Shown here one piece after another: positions 6,791-15,897 of a stretch of DNA of 64,000 nucleotides. Position numbers and translations under genes: made by a program. Source of the stretch: Arcobacter sp. LA11 (lineage in GTDB: Bacteria > Campylobacterota > Campylobacteria > Campylobacterales > Arcobacteraceae); the NCBI RefSeq assembly GCF_001895145.1, contig NZ_BDIR01000010.1, forward strand, positions 1 through 64,000, read 5' to 3'. A model generated the notes under the pieces. It worked only from the letters and a program-made list of their open reading frames with translations. It was not told the origin of the DNA and did no database searches. Within the stretch, counting starts at the first letter, position 1; every line of letters starts with the position of its first letter.

Positions 6791-8723
6791 ATTCTTTTCC
6801 TTCTTTATACATCATCTTATGTAAGCCCATAGAAACAACAAATATAATCATCCCTATAATATGTGTGTTATTAACAATACCAAAGTAACTTTCAATATCA
6901 AATGCACTATCAGGAGTTAAAAGTAATACTACTGATACAGCAAATACAAATCTTTCTAAAATTGACATCTTTTTGTCCCAATAACCTTCCATAACTATTG
7001 CAAAAGCAGCAATACCAAAGATACCAAAAAAGAAAATCTCAAATCTTTCAATCCATGTTCCAGTTACAAGAGGAGTAAAAGCAAAAAGTAAAGGAATAAT
7101 ATACATCCCTTTTCCTACCTTCCATGATACAAGACCTGTTTTCATTGGTGGAGTTTTTGCAATAGCAGCTGCGGCAAATGCTGCAAGACAAACAGGGGGT
7201 GTTAGATTAGAATCTTGAGATAACCAAAATATTATTAAGTGTGCTGATAAAAGATACATTGTAACTTCTGGGATATCAATACCTGCATTTACAAGTGCTG
7301 CCATTTCTGGACTTAACATAAGCCCAACTAACGCAGGAGCAGAAAGTACAGATAAAACAACATATGAAGCAGTAACAGGTAATCCCATACCAAGTACAAG
7401 TGAAGCAATAGCTATTAAAACAATAGCTATTAGTAAAGAGTTACCTGACCACTCCATAATAAGCTGAGAAAAAGTAATACCAACACCAGAGATATTAATA
7501 ATACCAACAATAACACCAACTGCAATAAGTAAAACACCAGTTACAATCATATTTTGACTACCAAGTGCTAAAGCTCCTAAAATCTCCTTTACACCCATTC
7601 TTTTATTTTTTGTTAAATATGATGAAGCAATAATTGCAACAATGGCAATACCTGCTGCATAAGTAGGAGTAAATCCATAAACTAAAAGCCCAACTAAAGT
7701 TGATAATGGAATAATAAAATGGAAACCTTCTCTTAAAAGTGGAAGAATTTTAATATTATTATTACTCCCTTTAATATCATTCTCTTTTGCATGAATATGA
7801 ATATAAACAGAAATTGAAGCAAAATATAAAATTGCAGGTAAAACAGAAACTGCAATAATAGTTACAAATGGGATGTGAGTCATTTGAGCCATAATAAATG
7901 CCCCTGCTCCCATAATTGGAGGCATGATTTGCCCACCCGTACTCGCTGCTGCTTCAACTGCAGCGGCAAAAGTTCCTCTAAATCCTGCTTTCTTCATCAT
8001 TGGAATTGTAATAGAACCAGTTGAAACTGTATTTGCAACTGCTGATCCTGAGATTGTTCCCATTAAAGCTGAAGAAAAAACTGCAACATGACCAGTTCCA
8101 CCAGTAAATCTCCCAGCTACAGCATCTGATAGATCAACTATAAAATCTCCTGCTCCTGATTTTAATAAAAAAGCAGCAAATAGAATAAACATAAATACAT
8201 AAGTAGAAGAAATTGTTGCAATAGGCCCAAATAAACCTTCACTTGTATAGAACATTCTATAAAGAAATCTTTCTACACTCATTCCACCAAAAGCAAAAAC
8301 ACCTTCAAAATGTTGTCCTAAAAATAATAAATAAGCTATACAAAAAATAATAATACCAGGGATGATATATCCTGTTGATTTTTTCACCATTATAGTTGCC
8401 AAAGCAATTGTCATACCTGCAACTATTAAATCACTCATTCTCATTTGAGAATTTGCAACTGCATATAAACTTTCTTCAAAAAACATCATATAAAAGAAAG
8501 TACTTAGAGATAAAACTGCAAAAATCAAGTTTAAAATACTTACTTTATTTTCTTCTTTTGCAGCTTCATATGTTAAAAAACCTAAAGATGCAAGAAGTGC
8601 AAAGTGGGCTGAGTTAAACCATAAATCACTAATTCCACCCCAAATATTTACACCAAAATGAAAAAGTGAAATAAAAATTGCATACACAAAAGTTATCTCT
8701 TTAAAATATTTTATTGTTATCAT
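6774..8723 (-). CDS. TRAP transporter fused permease (DctQ-DctM, TAXI type)
   Basis: A 649-aa polytopic membrane protein. The first roughly 110 residues are a four-helix DctQ-like part; the rest is the large DctM subunit. The DctM hallmark is clear: GTGHVAVFSSALMGTISGSA, then ANTVSTGSITIPMMKKAGF and AAASTGGQIMPPIMGAGAF. Fused QM proteins are normal for TAXI-type TRAP systems, which use an ion gradient. The start has GAGGA upstream. It follows the binding-protein gene after 123 bases that hold two hairpins, and overlaps the LUD gene. Sequence alone does not give the substrate; neighbours suggest a dicarboxylic hydroxy acid. Confidence 0.93.
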   Translation of the reverse strand: MITIKYFKEITFVYAIFISLFHFGVNIWGGISDLWFNSAHFALLASLGFLTYEAAKEENKVSILNLIFAVLSLSTFFYMMFFEESLYAVANSQMRMSDLIVAGMTIALATIMVKKSTGYIIPGIIIFCIAYLLFLGQHFEGVFAFGGMSVERFLYRMFYTSEGLFGPIATISSTYVFMFILFAAFLLKSGAGDFIVDLSDAVAGRFTGGTGHVAVFSSALMGTISGSAVANTVSTGSITIPMMKKAGFRGTFAAAVEAAASTGGQIMPPIMGAGAFIMAQMTHIPFVTIIAVSVLPAILYFASISVYIHIHAKENDIKGSNNNIKILPLLREGFHFIIPLSTLVGLLVYGFTPTYAAGIAIVAIIASSYLTKNKRMGVKEILGALALGSQNMIVTGVLLIAVGVIVGIINISGVGITFSQLIMEWSGNSLLIAIVLIAIASLVLGMGLPVTASYVVLSVLSAPALVGLMLSPEMAALVNAGIDIPEVTMYLLSAHLIIFWLSQDSNLTPPVCLAAFAAAAIAKTPPMKTGLVSWKVGKGMYIIPLLFAFTPLVTGTWIERFEIFFFGIFGIAAFAIVMEGYWDKKMSILERFVFAVSVVLLLTPDSAFDIESYFGIVNNTHIIGMIIFVVSMGLHKMMYKEGKEYEKVN

Positions 8724-8759
8724 TATTTTATCCTCGAAATTTATAATTAAATTTATAAC

Positions 8760-8835
8760 CTACATAAACAATAGGCAATCACTTATGTAGTTTATAAGCT
8801 AGTAGTATTTTCAAGAAGAGTAAAAAACTCTTCTT
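8760..8835 (-). repeat. Two intercistronic hairpins between TRAP binding-protein and permease genes
   Basis: A 9-bp perfect stem (8813-8821 with 8827-8835, loop AAAAA) lies just after the binding-protein stop, and an 8-bp stem (8760-8767 with 8783-8790) lies before the permease start. Neither has a U-run on the minus strand. They fit mRNA-stabilising or partial termination signals that let the binding protein be made in excess. Confidence 0.5.
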
Positions 8836-8846
8836 AAAATTTATAT

Positions 8847-9863
8847 TTATTTAGCCATTAAAGAGCTAGGAATATTGATACCTTTTTCTTTATAGAACTT
8901 TGCTGCACCTGGGTGTAAAGGCATTGGTAAACCAGCAATTGCTTTTTCTAAAGCCATAGCTTTTGTTGCTTTATGAACAGTATTTAAGAAAGGTAGATTT
9001 TCATAAATAGTTTTAGTTAATAAATAAACAGTTTGCTCTGGAGTATCTTTTGTTACAACTAATAAGTTTGGTTGTGCAATTGTATTAATATCTTTTGTTT
9101 GACCTGGATATGTTCCAGATTTAATAGTAAATGGAGTCCATACAGGATAGTTATCATTAATTGCTTTTAAATTATTTGCATCAAAATCAAGTACTCTAAT
9201 TTTATCATTACCAATTGAAGCAAATGCATTTGTAACAGCTGATGTAGGAGGTCCTGACGGTGTATTCATACCTTGAACTTTTCCATCTTGAAGTGCTGTT
9301 GAACTTGGAGTATATCCTAAATATTGTACATTCATTTTATTAAAATCAACACCTAATGAACCCATGATAGTTTCAGCAGATACTCTAGAACCTGAACTTC
9401 TTCCACCAATTGAAAATCTTTCACCATAAAGATTTCTTAAATCCATAATATTACCTGTTTTTGCAAAATCCGATTTAATAGTAAATTGCTCAACATTTTG
9501 CCATAACATAGATACTGATCTTAAGTTTTTCTTTGGTTGACCTTCATACTTAGCTTTTCCTTGCCATGCCATTGAACCAAAAAGACCTTGTAAAATTGCA
9601 AAGTCAACTTCACCTTTTTCTAACATATCAACATTTTCACCCGAACCTGCTGATGTAATTGCTGAGAAAGTAAGTTTTTCTTTTTTAGCTAATTTTAAAG
9701 ATGCAATTGTTGCAATCCCTACTCCAACTGGATAATAAGTTCCACCTGTACTTGCAGTTGCAATAACATATTTTTGCTCAGCTTTTTTTGCACTAGCAAC
9801 AGTAATTAATGATGCTGCTAATACAGAAGAAATAGCAAGCTTTTTAAGTAAATCTAATTTCAT
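8847..9863 (-). CDS. TAXI-family TRAP transporter solute-binding protein
   Basis: A 338-aa periplasmic protein. The ATG at 9863 follows a GGGG-containing site; an upstream in-frame extension would run through the promoter. Residues 1-26 are a signal peptide (KLAISSVLAASLITVASA, cleavage before KK). The mature start YVIATASTGGTYYPVG is the defining TAXI motif, followed by SAGSGENVDMLEKGEVDFAILQ. TAXI proteins bind small acids such as glutamate or 2-oxoglutarate-like compounds. It is the first transport gene after the two-component pair, and its promoter overlaps tandem repeats fit for the OmpR-type regulator encoded just upstream. Confidence 0.94.
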   Translation of the reverse strand: MKLDLLKKLAISSVLAASLITVASAKKAEQKYVIATASTGGTYYPVGVGIATIASLKLAKKEKLTFSAITSAGSGENVDMLEKGEVDFAILQGLFGSMAWQGKAKYEGQPKKNLRSVSMLWQNVEQFTIKSDFAKTGNIMDLRNLYGERFSIGGRSSGSRVSAETIMGSLGVDFNKMNVQYLGYTPSSTALQDGKVQGMNTPSGPPTSAVTNAFASIGNDKIRVLDFDANNLKAINDNYPVWTPFTIKSGTYPGQTKDINTIAQPNLLVVTKDTPEQTVYLLTKTIYENLPFLNTVHKATKAMALEKAIAGLPMPLHPGAAKFYKEKGINIPSSLMAK

Positions 9864-9893
9864 TGTAATCCCCTTTTTTTTTTCTACAATGAA

Positions 9894-9936
9894 AGTATAA
9901 CATAGAATCGATAGAAATTGTTTCAAAATTGTTTCA
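9894..9936 (-). promoter_or_regulatory. Activated promoter with tandem 11-bp repeats
   Basis: AAATTGTTTCA occurs twice head to tail (9915-9925 and 9926-9936), an exact 11-bp period. A minus-strand -10 hexamer TATACT lies at 9899-9894. The expected -35 position falls inside the repeats and has no good hexamer, the usual arrangement for activation by OmpR/PhoB-type regulators. Confidence 0.65.
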
Positions 9937-9981
9937 AATTTATAAATTTAGTTTAAAAGCACTTTAAATAGGGCTTTAATT

Positions 9982-10686
9982 TTATTCTACAATATACCCA
10001 AGTCCTTTTTTTGAAACAATAAAGTCATTTTTAGATATTTTATCTTTTACTCTTTTAATAACTGTACGTAGCGTTGCATCTGAAGTATTTGTATCTTGCC
10101 ATACTTCTTTTTTTAGAATCTCGTTAGTATTTATTTCACCTTTTTTTGAAATCATTGCATGAACAAGTAGTGTTTCTTTTTTTGATAGGCTAACAATATC
10201 TTTTCCATCATATAAAAGCTTTTTACTTATATCATATGTATATGTAGAATTAATCTTTATTGGTTTCTCATCAAGTTTTTTTTCTAAAGGAGCTGATTCT
10301 AATATTGAATTTTTAACTTTTTTTAGTATCTGCATAATATTTTCCACAACAAGTGGTTTTACAAAATAACTTATTACATTTAAATTTATTGACCTGAAAA
10401 GATATTCTTCATCTTTAAAAGCTGATACTATTATAAACTTTTGTTCTTCATGTATTGAAGCTATTTCTTCAAGCATTGTAAGCCCATCTTTATCTGGCAT
10501 TTTTATATCTGTAACAATTACATCAAAATATTTATTTTTTTTTGAATCTTCTAAAAACTTATCAAAACCTTCTTGTCCATTAGCTGCTACTTCAACTTCA
10601 TCAAAAATAGTATCAAGATAAAAACCAAGTATCTCCCTTGCATCTTCTTCATCTTCTACTAATAAAACTCTTGTGATTCTACTCAT
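9982..10686 (-). CDS. OmpR-type response regulator
   Basis: A 234-aa regulator. Receiver domain at residues 1-125: acidic pair in LLVEDEEDA, phosphoacceptor Asp60 in VIVTDIKMPDKDG, and the conserved Lys in YFVKPL near residue 113. Residues about 145-234 are a winged-helix output domain (LSKKETLLVHAMISKKGEINTN broken by a turn, then TLRTVIKRVKDKI and GLGYIVE). It follows the kinase gene by 8 bases and precedes the TAXI binding-protein gene, a standard sensor-regulator-target order. Tandem repeats at the target promoter have the spacing bound by such dimers. Confidence 0.95.
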   Translation of the reverse strand: MSRITRVLLVEDEEDAREILGFYLDTIFDEVEVAANGQEGFDKFLEDSKKNKYFDVIVTDIKMPDKDGLTMLEEIASIHEEQKFIIVSAFKDEEYLFRSINLNVISYFVKPLVVENIMQILKKVKNSILESAPLEKKLDEKPIKINSTYTYDISKKLLYDGKDIVSLSKKETLLVHAMISKKGEINTNEILKKEVWQDTNTSDATLRTVIKRVKDKISKNDFIVSKKGLGYIVE

Positions 10687-10694
10687 TACTACTC

Positions 10695-13313
10695 CTACAT
10701 CTCTAAAGGTAAAGAAATTTTAAAACAAACTCCATTTTCAATATTTTCAACTTCAATATGACCTTTCATATTTGTTTCAATAATTGATTTAGTCATATAA
10801 AGACCTATTCCTGTACCTTGCGTTTCAAATTTTGTTGTAAAATATGGTTCAAAAATTCGTGAAATAATATCATCATCTATTTGTCCACCATTGTTAGAAA
10901 TATTTATATTTAATTTTCCATTTTCTTTAAAAGTATTAATTTCTATATATGATTCAAACTCTTCAGTCTCTTTTCTTAGATTTATTGCATCTTGAGCATT
11001 ATTAAGAATATTTAATAAAGACTGTTTTAATTCATTTTCATAATTTAAAATCTTCATGTCTTTTATATTCGTAGATAACCTTATATTATCACTATTTAAT
11101 TGTGCTCTAATGATTTCTAAAGTTGAAGCAATAGCATGACCAATTGTAAATTCACTCATAGACTTCGAAGGTCTATAAAAATTTCTAAAATCATCAATTG
11201 TTTGAGACATGTATTCTATTTGAGTAAAAGACTTATCAAAATACTTATTTAGCATATTTAAATTTGCATTTTCATTTTTATAATTGTCTTTTAAAAACTG
11301 TAAAAATAAAGATACATTATTTAAAGGTTGTCGCCATTGATGGGCTATATTTCCTAACATTTCTCCCATAGCGGCAAGTTTACTTTGTTGTATTAATAAT
11401 CTATCTTTTTGTCTATTTTTACTTAGTTCTTCTTCAACTTTTAATTTTAATTCCTCTTCACTAACTTTGATTTTTGTAATATCATTTATATATCCATAAA
11501 AATTTACTATATTTCCAGAGTGATCTTTTAAAATCAATGTTCTACATGAAATCCATCTAATTTCATTTGCTAAGTTTAAAGCTCTACATACAAAAGTAAA
11601 ATCACTCAAATCTTTATTTATAGCTGCATTCATTGCTACTTTTACTATGTCTATATCCTCTTTATGTATTAAGTCTAGAAAATTCATATCGCCATTTTCA
11701 AAATCTTGCTTTGTAAAACCATAATTTTTTATTGAATTTGAAATATATTTTACTTCTAAGTTTTCATTGTTTAGAAGTTTAAATATAACTATTTTTCCAT
11801 CTTCAACAAGTAATTCAACATCTAAAAGTTCTTTTTTCATTCTCTTATTTTTGTCAATATCCATTGACATCATAAGCATTCTTTTTTTACTAGTTTTTTT
11901 ATCTACAAATAATCTACCTCGAGCAAGAATCCATTTAAAACCATCGTTTTTAGTTTTAAGTCTATATTCACAAAAAAAGTCCTCTTTTTTATTTGCAAAT
12001 ATCTCTTCAAAAATTTGCTCTACTTTATCTTTATCATCTTTATGAATAAGGCCAAACCAATCAGAAAAACTTTCAATCTCACCCTTGTCATATCCAGCTA
12101 TTTCAAGCCACTTATTTGAAAAGTAGATTTTATTATTGTCAAAATCAATATCCCAAAGTCCATCATTTGAGGCAATAATTGCAAGTTCAAATCTATTTTT
12201 CCAGTGTTTTAAAGTATTTGTCCTAATTTGAAGTTTCTTGTTATATCTATTTAAAACATTTTTTGTGAAATTTGAGAAAAATAGAGAGAAAAGTATTAGA
12301 ATTGTACTTATTAATATAATATAAGTGACAATTGTCAAAAATAGCGTGTTGTATTTATTTACAATATCTTTTGTATTAAACTTAATATTTTCATCATAAT
12401 CTATTGATATCACAAACTTATACTTTGAATTATATAAACTATGATTATCAAAAGTAAAAGCTATTTCTTCATTTGCATCAAAATATTCTAATATTTCATA
12501 TTTTTTACTTGTTTTTACATTTGAAAGTAATACATTTACATTATCATATAAGTTTTGATTTTTAAAATTATAAGTCATTTTAGAAAGTAAATCATAAAAC
12601 CAAATACTATAATCATTTGTTCTATTTAGTAATTCTATCTCTTCAATAATAAGATTTTTCGTAATAAATCTAATATTTTCTATTTGAGAAAATGTTCCTA
12701 CATAATAAGTTTTTCCATCTATATTTATAATATCAAAGAAACTTAACCTCAAAGCTCCTGTTAAATCATTTTTCCACTCTTGAAGATTGTATCTTCCTTG
12801 AGAATATATATATTTTAATACTATGTTTCTATATTCTTTTTCATACTTCCCAAATATGAGATTTGATAAAAACTCTATTCTATCATGCCCATAAAAGATA
12901 TCTAAATTTTCTTTTTGGAAAAGCACAATATTTATATCATTTGATTCTTCATAACTTTGAAGAAACTCTATTGTTTTATCTAAAGGCATATTAAAAAAAT
13001 TTGATTTTAAACTACCTATAATCTTATAAGTATGTTCTTCAAGTATTTTACTTAAACCAAGTAACTCTTCACTTACTCTTTTATCAATTAAAGTAGAAAA
13101 GTTTATTAGTTTTTCTTTTTTATCAAACTGATTATGTAATATCTCTTTTTGATTTAAAAGATCTAAATCTCTATTTTGTTTTGATTCTAAAATAATATAT
13201 GTGATGATTATTGAAAAAAGAGAGAGTATTACTATAAAAGAAAGAGGTATTATTTTAAATATCTTCTCTATGTATTCTAAGTTATAAACTTTTTTATATT
13301 TTTTTGAATTCAT
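10695..13313 (-). CDS. Membrane PAS-domain sensor histidine kinase
   Basis: An 872-aa kinase. Transmembrane helices near residues 20-42 and 328-350 frame a large periplasmic sensor region. Two cytoplasmic PAS domains follow (about 370-495, starting FELAIIASNDGLWDIDF, and about 505-620). The HisKA motif GEMLGNIAHQWRQPLN carries the phosphoacceptor His near residue 657. The ATPase domain ends with GTGIGLYMTKS near 834. It is first in the module, 8 bases before its regulator gene. The periplasmic part may sense the hydroxy acid that the TRAP system brings in, which is an inference. Repeats like those at the TRAP promoter lie upstream of its start. Confidence 0.93.
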   Translation of the reverse strand: MNSKKYKKVYNLEYIEKIFKIIPLSFIVILSLFSIIITYIILESKQNRDLDLLNQKEILHNQFDKKEKLINFSTLIDKRVSEELLGLSKILEEHTYKIIGSLKSNFFNMPLDKTIEFLQSYEESNDINIVLFQKENLDIFYGHDRIEFLSNLIFGKYEKEYRNIVLKYIYSQGRYNLQEWKNDLTGALRLSFFDIINIDGKTYYVGTFSQIENIRFITKNLIIEEIELLNRTNDYSIWFYDLLSKMTYNFKNQNLYDNVNVLLSNVKTSKKYEILEYFDANEEIAFTFDNHSLYNSKYKFVISIDYDENIKFNTKDIVNKYNTLFLTIVTYIILISTILILFSLFFSNFTKNVLNRYNKKLQIRTNTLKHWKNRFELAIIASNDGLWDIDFDNNKIYFSNKWLEIAGYDKGEIESFSDWFGLIHKDDKDKVEQIFEEIFANKKEDFFCEYRLKTKNDGFKWILARGRLFVDKKTSKKRMLMMSMDIDKNKRMKKELLDVELLVEDGKIVIFKLLNNENLEVKYISNSIKNYGFTKQDFENGDMNFLDLIHKEDIDIVKVAMNAAINKDLSDFTFVCRALNLANEIRWISCRTLILKDHSGNIVNFYGYINDITKIKVSEEELKLKVEEELSKNRQKDRLLIQQSKLAAMGEMLGNIAHQWRQPLNNVSLFLQFLKDNYKNENANLNMLNKYFDKSFTQIEYMSQTIDDFRNFYRPSKSMSEFTIGHAIASTLEIIRAQLNSDNIRLSTNIKDMKILNYENELKQSLLNILNNAQDAINLRKETEEFESYIEINTFKENGKLNINISNNGGQIDDDIISRIFEPYFTTKFETQGTGIGLYMTKSIIETNMKGHIEVENIENGVCFKISLPLEM

Positions 13314-13347
13314 ATATTATGGTAACATAGAAAACACAAAAAAGTCA

Positions 13348-13380
13348 AAATTGTTTCATTAATGTTTTATTATTGTTTGG
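13348..13380 (-). promoter_or_regulatory. Candidate response-regulator repeats upstream of the kinase gene
   Basis: AAATTGTTTCA (13348-13358) is identical to the TRAP-promoter repeat. It is followed at exact 11-bp steps by weaker copies (13359-13369 and 13370-13380) that keep the TGTTT core. This suggests that the regulator also controls its own operon. Confidence 0.5.
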
Positions 13381-13408
13381 AAATATTGCCTATATTTTTT
13401 ATGCTAAG

Positions 13409-14842
13409 TTAAATATCTTCAAGTTTTTGATCTTTTTTTTCATTTTTATTTATAACTATTTTAAACTCTGCACCTTTATAATTTATATGCTCATATTCAA
13501 AATCAACATTTTGGACACTTAATTTGCCTTTCATATGTTTTGAAACTATTTCTTCTGACATATATAGACCAATTCCTGTACCTTGTGATTGATGTTTAGT
13601 AGTAAAATACGGTTCAAAAATTCTATTTATTACACTATCCTCTATACCACCTGCATTATCTTTGATACAAATACAGACATTGTTATCTTTAAAAAAAACA
13701 TCTATAAATATAAAAAGTTTTTGATCTTTTTTATTTATTAGTTCATCTTTTGCATTATTTAAAATATTTATCAATACTTGAATAAGTTCATTTTCAAATC
13801 CATATATCTCAATATCTTCAATATTTTTTATAAAACTTATATTGTTATTTATAAACTGTGAATTTAAAAGTGTAAATGTTCTTTCAAAAGCATTCGAAAT
13901 TTTAAAATATTTTTTATTTTTATTAGGTTTAAAAAAATCTTTAAAGTCATCAATGGTATCAGAAAGATAATATGCAGAGTTTATAATCTTACTTGTGTAA
14001 TTATCTACTTTCTCTTTATCTAATGCTCCTATCTCATAGTTTAGTTTTATACCACTTGCTGTTGTTGTAATTAAAGAAAGAGGTTGTCTCCATTGGTGAG
14101 CAATATTACCAATCATTTCACCCATAGCAGCTAGTTTTGATTGTTGAGCTAATATATTGTTTTTTTCTTCACTTTGATTAATTTGCTTAATTAAATTTAC
14201 TCTCATAGTATTTATAGATTCTGTTAGTATATTTAATTCATTAAATTTAGCCTTTGTAGTATTATTGATTTTTAAAGGTTTATGTAAATTTTCTAAAGAG
14301 AGTTGATTTGCATACAATGCCATTTTTTCAAGTGGGTTAGTCAATAGTTTTTTCATAAAAAATATAATTGATAGTGATATTAAAAGCATTTTTATAATTT
14401 CTGTAAAAATTATACTAATTACATTACTTTTTAACTCTTTGTACATAGGAGCTAAATCAGCTATTACAATTAATTCCCCAATTTTATGTATTTTAGAATC
14501 AATAACTTTTTCTATTTCAAACTCTTTTTTTATAATATTAATCTTTTTTATTTTACCTACACTAATTGTCTTTTCATCATTTTCAATAATCTCGGCATAG
14601 ATAACTTTTTCATTGTTTACAAGATTTTTTAAAAAAATATTAACTGCAAGATCATCTATATTCCATAAAGATTGGGATAGTATTGGAACTTGATTTTTCT
14701 CTATACTATTTAAGCTTTTTTCAAAACTATTAAGTTGGTTTTCATATTGTTTTTTTATTTGAATATATACTGATATAGAAGTTACAACTAAACTAATCAA
14801 AAATATTAAAAATATTAATTTATAAGAAATTTTATTCTGCAT
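13409..14842 (-). CDS. Membrane sensor histidine kinase
   Basis: A 477-aa kinase with transmembrane helices at about residues 9-27 and 145-165, around a modest periplasmic domain of some 115 residues. A HAMP-like linker follows, then the HisKA motif GEMIGNIAHQWRQPLS with His near residue 249, and an ATPase domain with GIEDSVINRIFEPYFTTKH (in two pieces) and GTGIGLYMSEE. No response-regulator gene is beside it. The next gene upstream (14938-15729) encodes a periplasmic binding protein and may provide ligand recognition for it. The signal sensed is unknown. Confidence 0.9.
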   Translation of the reverse strand: MQNKISYKLIFLIFLISLVVTSISVYIQIKKQYENQLNSFEKSLNSIEKNQVPILSQSLWNIDDLAVNIFLKNLVNNEKVIYAEIIENDEKTISVGKIKKINIIKKEFEIEKVIDSKIHKIGELIVIADLAPMYKELKSNVISIIFTEIIKMLLISLSIIFFMKKLLTNPLEKMALYANQLSLENLHKPLKINNTTKAKFNELNILTESINTMRVNLIKQINQSEEKNNILAQQSKLAAMGEMIGNIAHQWRQPLSLITTTASGIKLNYEIGALDKEKVDNYTSKIINSAYYLSDTIDDFKDFFKPNKNKKYFKISNAFERTFTLLNSQFINNNISFIKNIEDIEIYGFENELIQVLINILNNAKDELINKKDQKLFIFIDVFFKDNNVCICIKDNAGGIEDSVINRIFEPYFTTKHQSQGTGIGLYMSEEIVSKHMKGKLSVQNVDFEYEHINYKGAEFKIVINKNEKKDQKLEDI

Positions 14843-14937
14843 ACTGCTCTTTTATTACATTATATAGTACATTGTAGCAATAATAGTCTTACTAAGTCAA
14901 TATTAAATTAAGTGTTGCATTTATTATAATCTAGTAA

Positions 14938-15729
14938 CTAATTATTGCTAGTTTTACTTATAATTTCATTGATATTTATAGATTCTACAATTGATTCAAG
15001 TCTCTTCATTAATTCATCAGCATTTGGATAATATTTAGAAAGAACAAGAAAAACATTGAGCTGATTTATTGTATTTGATTGTATTTTAGAAATAGAATTT
15101 TTTGATATTATATCCTTTGCAGCAGATTCATAATCTAATAAATAGTCTACTCTGCCCAACTCTAGCATACGAAAAGCACTGTTGTGTGTATTTGTAACTT
15201 CATTGGTGATATTGTTTTTTGGGTCTTCAATAAACTTTCGTAGTTTTCCATAACTATAACCTCTTATTGTTACAATACTCTTTCCAATTAAATCCTCTTT
15301 AGTAATAACAGGTGGCTTATCACCAATATAATATATATTCAAATCTGTACTATACACTGGCTTTTTACTAAAAATACAACTTTCAAGTAAAGATGATGCC
15401 CGAACTAAAATTGAAAAATCTGTTTCACCATTTTTTAAATTACGAAATAGACGTTTAGCAGGATATGCTGTAGAATTCCATGATAAGTTTGCTCGTTCAA
15501 ATAGCTCTTTAGCAACAGACAACATAGGAGTTATTGGTTGTTCTTTACCATTAACTGTTGCAATAAATATTGACTGGTTTGGATAACCATATTTTATTTC
15601 AGTTTTATTTTCAATATTGTTGTTAAGGTCCGCAGAACAATTTACCACTAAAATCAATATAAGAGAATAAATAGTAAATATATTCTGGAAAATGTTTTTG
15701 TTTTTTTGAACTTGAGTACTTTTTAACAT
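14938..15729 (-). CDS. Periplasmic solute-binding protein (SBP_bac_3-like)
   Basis: A 263-aa exported protein. The ATG at 15729 has GAAGGG upstream; a TTG six codons earlier overlaps that site and is rejected. Residues 10-37 hold a hydrophobic export segment (FTIYSLILILVVNCSA); the Cys could also make it a lipoprotein. The mature part has the two-lobe binding pattern: TPMLSVAKELFERA, KNGETDFSILVRAS, then LIGKSIVTIRGYSYG and MLELGRVDYLLDYE. No permease or ATPase lies near, so a sensory role with the following kinase gene seems more likely than transport. Confidence 0.78.
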   Translation of the reverse strand: MLKSTQVQKNKNIFQNIFTIYSLILILVVNCSADLNNNIENKTEIKYGYPNQSIFIATVNGKEQPITPMLSVAKELFERANLSWNSTAYPAKRLFRNLKNGETDFSILVRASSLLESCIFSKKPVYSTDLNIYYIGDKPPVITKEDLIGKSIVTIRGYSYGKLRKFIEDPKNNITNEVTNTHNSAFRMLELGRVDYLLDYESAAKDIISKNSISKIQSNTINQLNVFLVLSKYYPNADELMKRLESIVESININEIISKTSNN

Positions 15730-15787
15730 GTTAAATTTTCCCTTCAACTAATATTTTCATATAGTTTCTTCTGACAATTTAAAACAA

Positions 15788-15870
15788 CTAAATAATCAGA
15801 TACTAATTATTTAGCATATTATTTTTAAGCATTTTTTATTGTTATTATCTAATAACATATTTTAGCATAT
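15788..15870. repeat. Hairpin and direct repeats upstream of the binding-protein gene
   Basis: A 9-bp inverted repeat (15788-15796 with 15806-15814) and two copies of TTTAGCATAT (15810-15819 and 15861-15870) lie in the 168-base gap between the MFS stop and the binding-protein start. Possible operator; no regulator is assigned. Confidence 0.3.
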
Positions 15871-15897
15871 AAATCTGATAAGCTGGTACTAATTAAT

